From NCBI RefSeq assembly GCF_001995985.1, contig NZ_MUFC01000009.1, forward strand, positions 76,184 through 140,183: a stretch of DNA of 64,000 bases. Direction: 5' to 3'. The notes under the pieces were generated by a model that searched no databases, was not told the DNA's origin, and worked only from the letters and a program-made list of their open reading frames with translations. Of this stretch, positions 43,219 through 50,351 are shown in pieces. The number at the start of each line of letters is the position of its first letter. Position 1 is the first letter of the stretch. Source of the DNA: Salinivibrio sharmensis (GTDB lineage: Bacteria; Pseudomonadota; Gammaproteobacteria; Enterobacterales; Vibrionaceae). The position numbers and the translations under genes are program-made.

Positions 43219-44607
43219 ATGCTGAATCCATCAACGGCAAAGTCGGTGATTGACCATGCCCTGTTTTTAGGCGCGGATTTCGCCGAACTCTTTGTCGAAC
43301 GCCATCACTCAGGCAACGTAGAGCTGTTGTCTGGTGAGGTGGATAAAGTGAGCTCAGGGATTGATTTTGGTATTGGTATCCGGTTGTTTTTCGGTCATAA
43401 AGTGCTTTATGGCTACACCAACAGCCGCGATGAAGAACAATTGAAAAAAGTCACCAGCTTGCTGTGCGCGCGTGACAAACGCGATCAAATTGCCACCGCG
43501 GGACCGCTCAATTTATCCCATTTAAATGACAAGCACCCGGTGTCTGAGCCGTTATCGTCGGATCAACATGTCGCCGATAAGGTGGCGTTCTTACGTCAAG
43601 TGGATGCTCGCATTCGTGCCGAGAGCGATAAAATCGCCCAAATTATTGGTCGTGTCGGCCAACGTGAGCAACAGGTCGAAATTTTTAACTCTCATGGCCT
43701 GCATGTCACAGATACCCGCCACTACACCCGTATTGCCGCCACGGCGGTCGCCACTAACGGCGAGGAGCAATCAACGGGCTTTGATGCCCCCGGCGCGCTC
43801 ACAGGCTGGGAGTTCCATCAGGATATCGATCCGGTTGAGCTTGGCGAGCGTGTCGCACGACAAGCGCTGGTTAAACTCGGTGCCCAAGCCTGCCCATCGG
43901 GCGAAATGCCGGTGGTGATTGGCAACGGCTTTGGTGGAGTGATTTTCCATGAAGCCTGTGGCCACTTGTTAGAAACCACCTCGGTTGCGAAGCAAGCTTC
44001 CGTCTTCCATGACCAAATGGGCGAAATGATTGCAAGCCCTGTGGTGAGCGCGGTGGACGATGGCACCTTGGCGAATGCATGGGGCTCAATCAATATCGAT
44101 GATGAAGGCATGGAAACCCAGCATACCCAGTTGATCAAAGACGGTAAGCTCACCTCCTTTATGGTCGATCACATGGGGAGCCTGAAAACCGGTTATGCGC
44201 GCACCGGCTCTGGCCGACGTGAGTCTTATAAATTCGCACCGACCTCGCGGATGCGAAACACCTTTATTGAGCCCGGTAACGACAGCTTAGATGCCATGAT
44301 TGGCTCCATGGAGCGTGGCATCTACGCCAAGAAGATGGGGGGCGGCTCAGTACAACCCGGCACCGGCGAGTTTAACTTTGCGGTCCAAGAAGCTTACTTG
44401 GTCGAAGACGGTAAGATCACCGTGCCACTCAAGTCTGCCACCTTAATCAGTACGGGGCCTAAGGTGCTTAAAGAAATCAGCATGGTCGGCAAAGATCTTG
44501 CCCTTGCCGCCGGTATGTGTGGCTCGGTGAGCGGCTCAGTCCCCACCACCGTGGGCCAACCTGCATTGAAAGTCGATAACATCCTAGTAGGAGGCGGTAA
44601 CGCATGA
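43219..44607 (+). CDS. TldD-family metalloprotease, catalytic subunit
   Basis: A 462-residue TldD-like protease. The zinc motif HExxxH is HEACGH (GGVIFHEACGHLLETT), with downstream GRRESYKFAPTSRMRNTFIEPG and GTGEFNFAVQEAYLVEDGKIT. TldD partners with TldE (PmbA) in a tunnel-shaped heterodimer that degrades unfolded peptides and matures peptides such as microcin B17 and CcdA. ATG 43219 is set by an ideal AGGAGGAAGT. The gene overlaps the next by four bases (ATGA). It may be a second copy beside a housekeeping TldD elsewhere. Confidence 0.92.
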   Translation: MLNPSTAKSVIDHALFLGADFAELFVERHHSGNVELLSGEVDKVSSGIDFGIGIRLFFGHKVLYGYTNSRDEEQLKKVTSLLCARDKRDQIATAGPLNLSHLNDKHPVSEPLSSDQHVADKVAFLRQVDARIRAESDKIAQIIGRVGQREQQVEIFNSHGLHVTDTRHYTRIAATAVATNGEEQSTGFDAPGALTGWEFHQDIDPVELGERVARQALVKLGAQACPSGEMPVVIGNGFGGVIFHEACGHLLETTSVAKQASVFHDQMGEMIASPVVSAVDDGTLANAWGSINIDDEGMETQHTQLIKDGKLTSFMVDHMGSLKTGYARTGSGRRESYKFAPTSRMRNTFIEPGNDSLDAMIGSMERGIYAKKMGGGSVQPGTGEFNFAVQEAYLVEDGKITVPLKSATLISTGPKVLKEISMVGKDLALAAGMCGSVSGSVPTTVGQPALKVDNILVGGGNA

Positions 44608-45956
44608 GTGAGCAAACCATTAAAGCAACCCTAAGCGATGCAGTCGATCAGGTCCTCAGCTTGGTGGAACAGCAAGGTGCGCAAGCAGACGTGATTGCCA
44701 ACGCCAGCGAAAGCTTGTCACTTAAAGCCGACCAAGGCGATCTCTCCGAGCACAAAGTCACCGCCGGTGAAGTGATCGGCGTGCGGGTGATCAAAGGGGA
44801 TCAAGTCGCCACCAGCTATTCAGAATCGCTAGATAGCGACAGCCTTGCCAGTATGGTGAACGCCGCACTCATCAACGCAAGCTTTACCAAGGCCGATCCG
44901 GATCAGCACATTCGCGCTGAGGGGCAGCAAATTGATCAGCAAGATCCCAGCTTACTGCAAGCAGATAACACCCCGATTGAAGACAAGATCGCGTTGGCGC
45001 TGGCCCTTGAGCAAGAGGTAGTTAGCCAACCCCGTGCAACGGGTGCGCCCTATAATGGTTACAGTGAGCAAACCCAATATCAGTTGCTTGCCAATACCTT
45101 AGGCACACGCTGCTATCACAGCGAACGTAGCTTTAGTTGCTACACCGCAGCACTGCTCAATCACGACGGTAAGCAAGCGATGCATCTCGGCGCGTCAGTG
45201 TCACGCCGCTTTGCTGATCTAGATCTCGCCCATGCGACCCAACTGGCCTACCAAACCGCTGACGCCTTGCTTGAAGGGGGCCCAGTGAAAACCGGTTTGT
45301 ATCCGGTGATTTTTGAGCATGACTGTCTCAGCGAATTGCTGGGCGCCTTTGGTAGCTGCTTCTCCGGTGATGCCGCCAAGCGCGGAACCAACCCGTGGCG
45401 TGAAAAAGTCGGCAAGCCGATTGCAGATAGCGCGCTCACTATCACCGATGTAGCAAGGCTTGATGGCGGGATGCGTATTAAAGCGTTTGATAGCGAGGGC
45501 TTTGCCACCGCCAACACGCCTTTAATTGAGAACGGCGTCTTAGTCGGCTTTTTACACAACAGCGCCACGGCGCATCATTTTGGTGTTCCTCATACGGCTA
45601 ACGCGGGCCGCAGCCCTAAAGGCGGTTTGGATGTTACTTCTCGTCATGATGTGATTGCCGCAGGTAAGCACAGTGATGCGGACGTGCATGCCGGTGAATA
45701 CCTTGAGTTAGTGTCACTGCAAGGGGTGCATTCAGGCGCGAATGCCATCAGTGGCGACTTCTCTTTCGGTGCAAGTGGGTTTGTTTGCCGGGATGGAAAA
45801 CGCGTTCGTCCAGTTCGCGGCATCACAGTGGCTGGTAACTTCTATACCATGCTCAATGAGATAGATGCGATCGGCAATACCGTGTTACCCAACTATGATG
45901 GTGCCTTCTTTGCGCCGCGCATCCGCTTCGCCCGCTTATCCATCGCGGGTGAATAA
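44604..45956 (+). CDS. TldE/PmbA-family subunit
   Basis: A 450-residue partner of the preceding protease, the exact length of E. coli PmbA. It lacks HExxxH: at the corresponding place it reads YPVIFEHDCLSELLGAF, so only the TldD subunit is catalytic. C-terminal blocks such as HTANAGRSPKGGLDV, SGDFSFGASGFV and VRGITVAGNFYTML are typical. Four-base overlap with the TldD gene ensures balanced synthesis. In E. coli the two genes are unlinked, unlike here. A terminator follows. Confidence 0.92.
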   Translation: MSEQTIKATLSDAVDQVLSLVEQQGAQADVIANASESLSLKADQGDLSEHKVTAGEVIGVRVIKGDQVATSYSESLDSDSLASMVNAALINASFTKADPDQHIRAEGQQIDQQDPSLLQADNTPIEDKIALALALEQEVVSQPRATGAPYNGYSEQTQYQLLANTLGTRCYHSERSFSCYTAALLNHDGKQAMHLGASVSRRFADLDLAHATQLAYQTADALLEGGPVKTGLYPVIFEHDCLSELLGAFGSCFSGDAAKRGTNPWREKVGKPIADSALTITDVARLDGGMRIKAFDSEGFATANTPLIENGVLVGFLHNSATAHHFGVPHTANAGRSPKGGLDVTSRHDVIAAGKHSDADVHAGEYLELVSLQGVHSGANAISGDFSFGASGFVCRDGKRVRPVRGITVAGNFYTMLNEIDAIGNTVLPNYDGAFFAPRIRFARLSIAGE

Positions 45957-45978
45957 CGTCGCATCTTCTAAAGGCACT

Positions 45979-46008
45979 AAAGGCATCGGTTTAGGCTGAT
46001 GCCTTTTT
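45979..46008. terminator. Terminator of the TldD/TldE operon
   Basis: Stem AAAGGCATC / GATGCCTTT with a ten-base loop and a T-run to 46008. The stem overlaps the stop of the convergent hydrolase gene (45991). Confidence 0.85.
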
Positions 46009-46902
46009 ATTCTCAGTTTGTGCTTCAACACTTTGTACCGCAGGGTTCATTTTTGCCGCCAAGTCAGCAAATGCCTGCATGGCGATATCACTGGTAAGAA
46101 TACGCCCATGCCCCAACCCTTCGGTAGCTAACACAGTCACATGCGGGTAGTCAGTGGCTTTTTCGGTAACGGCAAAGGAGGCAAAACGATCATTTTTATC
46201 GTGGGCAATCACCACCGGATGGCGGCGACGCGACAGCTTTTCAAGCGGCTCAATGGCTTCGATTGGGTAACCGTGCTGCTCGCCCACATCTTGAACAATT
46301 GCATCAAACAGCTTCAGTGAATACCCAGACTTGCGCACTGTAGCGTATAAGTTTTCCCGATAGTTGAGCACAGGTGCGACCAAAAAGAGCGGTAAATCAT
46401 CCATCTGCGGATGCTGGCTCTCGAGTACCGCGGCAGCGCCCATGCTATGCGCAATGATCCCAGACACATTATCGACTTGATCTAATACATCATTGATCGC
46501 CTGCACAAAGCCAGGAATATGACTCTCTGACCCACCACTTTGACCATGGGCAGGATGATCAAACGCGACCGCACGAAAGCCCAAGGACGCAATGTGCGCC
46601 ATGAGTGGAAAAAACTGACTGGCAGACCCCGACCAACCGTGCGTGAGCAACCAGGTTGGTCCAGCGCCAAGGCTATACATTTGCAACCCCCCTTCTTGGC
46701 TTTGCACTTGAGAGTGCACCAAGCCGTCTGGCTCTGGGTTCACCATTGGGCTACGAGTGGGAGTGAGGAAGAGCTTACGCGCCACTTTTTTAGCATGACG
46801 AGGTGCCAAGCGATGATGACAACGGCTTACCGCCCCTACCAGAGAGCGTTTAACGCTAAAACGGCCCGGCGTTGAAAAATACACTTTTTTACTCATAGTC
46901 AT
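45991..46902 (-). CDS. Alpha/beta hydrolase, TetR-controlled
   Basis: A 303-residue serine hydrolase. The oxyanion block is LLTHGWSGSASQFFPL; the nucleophile elbow is IIAHSMGAAAVL (Ser of HSMG); the acid is in AHDKNDRFASF; and the catalytic His is in LATEGLGHGRIL. Substrate unknown; a carboxylesterase or lysophospholipase-like activity fits. AAGGA precedes ATG 46902. A TetR-like operator half-palindrome (46920-46931) lies 18 bp upstream of the start codon and matches one before the neighbouring tetR gene. Confidence 0.88.
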   Translation of the reverse strand: MTMSKKVYFSTPGRFSVKRSLVGAVSRCHHRLAPRHAKKVARKLFLTPTRSPMVNPEPDGLVHSQVQSQEGGLQMYSLGAGPTWLLTHGWSGSASQFFPLMAHIASLGFRAVAFDHPAHGQSGGSESHIPGFVQAINDVLDQVDNVSGIIAHSMGAAAVLESQHPQMDDLPLFLVAPVLNYRENLYATVRKSGYSLKLFDAIVQDVGEQHGYPIEAIEPLEKLSRRRHPVVIAHDKNDRFASFAVTEKATDYPHVTVLATEGLGHGRILTSDIAMQAFADLAAKMNPAVQSVEAQTENKKASA

Positions 46903-46919
46903 TGAATCCTTAAAATCGA

Positions 46920-46931
46920 ACGAGTGTTCGT
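46920..46931. promoter_or_regulatory. TetR-type operator of the hydrolase gene
   Basis: ACGAGTGTTCGT followed by TTTTA differs at two central bases from the perfect palindrome ACGAACGTTCGT (47722-47733) upstream of the tetR gene, which is also followed by TTTTA. The shared sequence argues for a common regulator. Confidence 0.6.
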
Positions 46932-46993
46932 TTTTACGCTGAAAAACAACCTCGTTGTTTTCAATGCGACACTCTCTTCATCTTGTTGGGTAA

Positions 46994-47614
46994 TTAGCGG
47001 CGGCTTTGCGCGAGCAATTGCTCAACACCATGCCAAAAGCGTGTTCCTTCCGGCGATTCGAGTGACAAGCGCAGAAATAACTGGCTACTTAAATAGTGCC
47101 CATACAACTGATACACAGCCTGCCAGGTATCAAGGTCGGCACGAAATTCGCCGACATGTTTGCCCTTTTCAAATTGTGCGGCTAGGTAGTCGAGCCACTG
47201 ACGGGTAACGTGCTGCAACGCTTGGTGGATGGGATCATTGCTCGCACGCTGCTCATGCCACGCATCTAAAAATAAGCACTGACCCTGAAAGTGCTGATGC
47301 CAGCCCATCCAATTGCGCAGCAAGTGTTGTAATTTGGCTTCAATACTCGCGTGGTCGGCGTCTCGACTCGGAGTGATCACCCGCTCGATAAAACGCTCGC
47401 CGGCAAAATGCACCACCGCAATCTGCAAGTTTTCTCGCGAATTGAAATGGGCAAATAGACCACTTTTTGACATTTTCACGTCACGCGCCAAGCTACCAAT
47501 CGTCAAGCTTTCCAATCCATATACGCTGGCCGAGTCAAACGCAGCTTCGAGAATACGTAATCTCGTTTGCTCACGTTTCGAGAGCGAGTATGTCAGCTCG
47601 TTAGATACGCTCAT
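46994..47614 (-). CDS. TetR-family transcriptional regulator
   Basis: A 206-residue TetR regulator. The N-terminal helix-turn-helix (residues 15-62) is RLRILEAAFDSASVYGLESLTIGSLARDVKMSKSGLFAHFNSRENLQIAVV. The C-terminal ligand-binding part (about 80-206) resembles the group with LRNWMGWHQHFQGQCLFLDAWHE. It lies just upstream of the hydrolase on the same strand. Palindromic operators precede both genes, so it probably represses itself and the hydrolase. Ligand unknown. Confidence 0.93.
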   Translation of the reverse strand: MSVSNELTYSLSKREQTRLRILEAAFDSASVYGLESLTIGSLARDVKMSKSGLFAHFNSRENLQIAVVHFAGERFIERVITPSRDADHASIEAKLQHLLRNWMGWHQHFQGQCLFLDAWHEQRASNDPIHQALQHVTRQWLDYLAAQFEKGKHVGEFRADLDTWQAVYQLYGHYLSSQLFLRLSLESPEGTRFWHGVEQLLAQSRR

Positions 47615-48020
47615 CTCATTAAACCTTCAAAAAGCGGATTGCTAAACAAACATTGGCGGCGCCACGGCCCATTGGCAGTAAACATCTATCACCTTACCGC
47701 AACCGTTCACCTATTTATAGTACGAACGTTCGTTTTTATCGAGTCGATAAATGTACGTGTTTGGTAACCTCCCACCGTCAGGCTCCATAAGAAGTCGCAT
47801 TTTCATGCCTTTGCGCAGTTTATCAGCAAAAATTGCTGAAATCGTGTGTCATATTCTTTTTAGTTTTAACAAGTGCTTTTTTTATCTATCAAGAATGTGA
47901 CATAGGTCTTCATTGCATGCACCTTCCGGCATATGATGCCAACCAATCACTAACTCTTTAATACGTTTGACGGGGTTAGGAGCTCAAATCATTATAATTC
48001 TCTAGATTGGAACGCCGATT
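47615..48020. promoter_or_regulatory. Divergent tetR / tcyP control region
   Basis: 406 bp without a gene. It contains the tetR operator (47722-47733), a perfect inverted repeat TCAGCAA-AAA-TTGCTGA (47823-47839) of unknown regulator, and a consensus -10 TATAAT (47993-47998) just before tcyP; the nearest -35-like TTGACG (47967-47972) is 20 bp away, longer than usual. Confidence 0.55.
47722..47733. promoter_or_regulatory. TetR-type operator upstream of tetR gene
   Basis: ACGAACGTTCGT is a perfect 12-bp palindrome 108 bp before the tetR start codon, with a near-copy before the hydrolase gene. Confidence 0.6.
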
Positions 48021-49412
48021 ATGACAGTTATCCTTTTAAATCTGATCGCTTTTGCGCTGTTGCTGGCGGTGCTTGTCAAATTGCACAAGCAACAAAAATC
48101 GTTATCCACACGAGTGTTTACTGGCCTCGGCTTGGGGGTTGCATTCGGTGCCGCGCTACAAGCGTTATACGGTGCTGACGGCGCGATCACGCGTGAAACC
48201 ATCAACTACATCAATATCGTCGGCTCCGGTTATGTCAGCCTACTCAAAATGATCATCATGCCGTTGATCACCGTGTCGATTATTGGCGCGATTTTGAAAG
48301 TGAAAGACTCTGGCTCCCTGGGCAAAATCTCTAGCTTAAACATCGGCATTTTGCTAGCCACAACCGCAGCTTCCGCACTCATTGGTGTGCTTGTTAGCAA
48401 CTTGTTTGGGCTATCTGCGCAAGATATCGTACAAGGTGCGCGAGAGATGGCGCGCGGCGCCGCCCTAGAGCAGCGTTTGGGTTCGGTCGAAGACTTATCA
48501 CTGGCTGATATGATTATCTCTTTCTTCCCGCAAAACCCATTTGCAGATTTGGCCGGTAGCCGTCCAACCTCGACTATCGCTGTGGTGATTTTTTCTGCCC
48601 TTGTCGGTATAGCCGGTGTGACCTTGTCTCGCACTCAGCCTGAGCTTGGTGAACGTTTTGAGCGCTTTATGGATGTGGCTCAGAAATTAGTGCGCACGCT
48701 CGTACGAATGATCATCGGCCTCACTCCCTACGGTATTTTGGCTTTGATGAGCAAAGTCGTTGCCGGCTCTAACGTGAGTGAGATTCTTGAGCTTGCCAAT
48801 TTTGTCGCCGCCTCTTATGTAGGCTTAGGTGCCATTTTGGTCATGCACTTGGTATTGATTGGCCTTGTCGGTATGAGCCCAATCCAGTACCTGAAAAAAG
48901 TGCTCCCGGTGCTGACCTTTGCCTTTACCTCTCGCTCAAGCGCAGCCACGATTCCACTCAATATCGATTCACAAATGAAGAACTTGGGTAACGATCCGGC
49001 CAGCGCCAATTTCTCAGCCTCATTTGGTGCCACCATGGGTCAAAATGGCTGTGCCGGCTTGTATCCAGCCATGCTGGCAGTGATGATTGCGCCAACCATT
49101 GGCATTAATCCACTCGACCTGGGCTTTATCGCCACCTTGGTGGCAGTTGTCACCGTAAGTTCATTCGGCATTGCCGGTGTAGGCGGCGGCGCGACCTTTG
49201 CGGCACTGATTGTACTCTCGGCATTGGATATGCCTGTTGCGCTTGCAGGCCTGCTCATTTCTATCGAACCTTTGATTGATATGGGCCGTACTGCTGTGAA
49301 TGTGAGCGGCTCTATGACGGCCGGCACCCTCACCTCGCGTTTAACCGGTGGCCAAGATAAATCCATCTTCGATCACCATGAGGTGGTGAAGCAAGAAACG
49401 GCAAATGCCTAA
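48021..49412 (+). CDS. tcyP: L-cystine transporter TcyP (YdjN-like)
   Basis: A 463-residue symporter of the dicarboxylate/amino acid:cation family. It has about eight membrane helices and two re-entrant loops; family blocks are LLKMIIMPLITVSIIGAILKV, FAFTSRSSAATIPLNI (serine-rich HP1 loop), NFSASFGATMGQNGCAGLYPAMLAVMIAP (NGC in place of the usual NMDGT) and IEPLIDMGRTAVNVSGS (substrate-site motif). E. coli YdjN/TcyP of the same size takes up L-cystine. It stands alone; a strong -10 lies before it and a terminator after. Confidence 0.92.
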   Translation: MTVILLNLIAFALLLAVLVKLHKQQKSLSTRVFTGLGLGVAFGAALQALYGADGAITRETINYINIVGSGYVSLLKMIIMPLITVSIIGAILKVKDSGSLGKISSLNIGILLATTAASALIGVLVSNLFGLSAQDIVQGAREMARGAALEQRLGSVEDLSLADMIISFFPQNPFADLAGSRPTSTIAVVIFSALVGIAGVTLSRTQPELGERFERFMDVAQKLVRTLVRMIIGLTPYGILALMSKVVAGSNVSEILELANFVAASYVGLGAILVMHLVLIGLVGMSPIQYLKKVLPVLTFAFTSRSSAATIPLNIDSQMKNLGNDPASANFSASFGATMGQNGCAGLYPAMLAVMIAPTIGINPLDLGFIATLVAVVTVSSFGIAGVGGGATFAALIVLSALDMPVALAGLLISIEPLIDMGRTAVNVSGSMTAGTLTSRLTGGQDKSIFDHHEVVKQETANA

Positions 49413-49438
49413 CTACTGAAAACAATAAACATGACTGA

Positions 49439-49465
49439 TGCCACGCCCACGCGTGGCATTTTTTT
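49439..49465 (+). terminator. Intrinsic terminator of tcyP
   Basis: Stem TGCCACGC / GCGTGGCA with a four-base CCAC loop and seven Ts. Confidence 0.93.
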
Positions 49466-49597
49466 ATTCATACTGAGCCTGCATAGAGCAACGCCATGCG
49501 ATGACCTAATCCCTTACAACTTGTAAGAAATTATTTCAGCGATTACACTCTGCGCCACTGTAACTGCAGGGATCCCCTGCCAACCGTGAGATAATCA

Positions 49598-50161
49598 ATG
49601 AGTATTGAACAAACGCTTCAGGCGCGCAGTGGCGGCCAATGTGAACTCTGCACCAGCCAAGACAACTTATCTGTGTATGAAGTCCCATACTCGCCCGACA
49701 CCACAGCGAACAGTTGCATATTGGTTTGTGGCACGTGTCACGACCAGCTGCAACACCCAGATAATATGGATGTGAACCACTGGCGCTGCCTGAACGATAG
49801 TATGTGGAGCCAAGAGCCAGCGGTACAAGTCGTTGCCTACCGCCAGCTCTCTCGTCTTGCTAGCGAAAGCTGGGCACAAGATAATCTCGATATGATGTAT
49901 ATGGAGGACGATGTCCGCAAGTGGGCAGAAACCGGTCAAGATATCGAAGAAGTCAAAGTATTAGACGCTAACGGCGTGGCACTGCAAAAAGGCGACGACG
50001 TGACCGTGATTAAAGATTTGCCTGTTAAAGGCTCAAGCCAGGTGATCAAACAAGGCACAGTGATCCGCGGCATTAATTTGACCGATGATCCTACCCACGT
50101 GCAAGGAAAAGTAAACGGCCAAACCCTGTTTGTGATTGCAGAGTTCTGCCGCCGTAAATAA
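49598..50161 (+). CDS. PhnA/YjdM-like zinc-ribbon protein
   Basis: A 187-residue cytosolic protein. Residues 10-50 form a zinc ribbon (GGQCELCTSQD and CGTCHDQL). The C-terminal domain, KVLDANGVALQKGDDVTVIKDLPVKGSSQVIKQGTVIRGINLTDDPTHVQGKVNGQTLFVIAEFCRRK, is the PhnA/YjdM fold. Despite the old name, alkylphosphonate use is not shown for this family. The middle section (60-115) is longer than in E. coli YjdM (111 residues) and is usual for vibrio members. Stands alone. Confidence 0.87.
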   Translation: MSIEQTLQARSGGQCELCTSQDNLSVYEVPYSPDTTANSCILVCGTCHDQLQHPDNMDVNHWRCLNDSMWSQEPAVQVVAYRQLSRLASESWAQDNLDMMYMEDDVRKWAETGQDIEEVKVLDANGVALQKGDDVTVIKDLPVKGSSQVIKQGTVIRGINLTDDPTHVQGKVNGQTLFVIAEFCRRK

Positions 50162-50351
50162 ATGGGTGGACGGTCTTGATACTCCGACGCGGCGTCCCAG
50201 TGGCGCCGTGTTAATCACGCTTCTGAACAGTTTACACTGTAAAACGTTACGCTTTCCTCACCGTGAAACCAAATAGATTGATCATTGGCAATCCTTCGCC
50301 TATTTTCAAACCATGGCACTCGCCACCTGCCTCTTTTAATTGGATTTTTGC

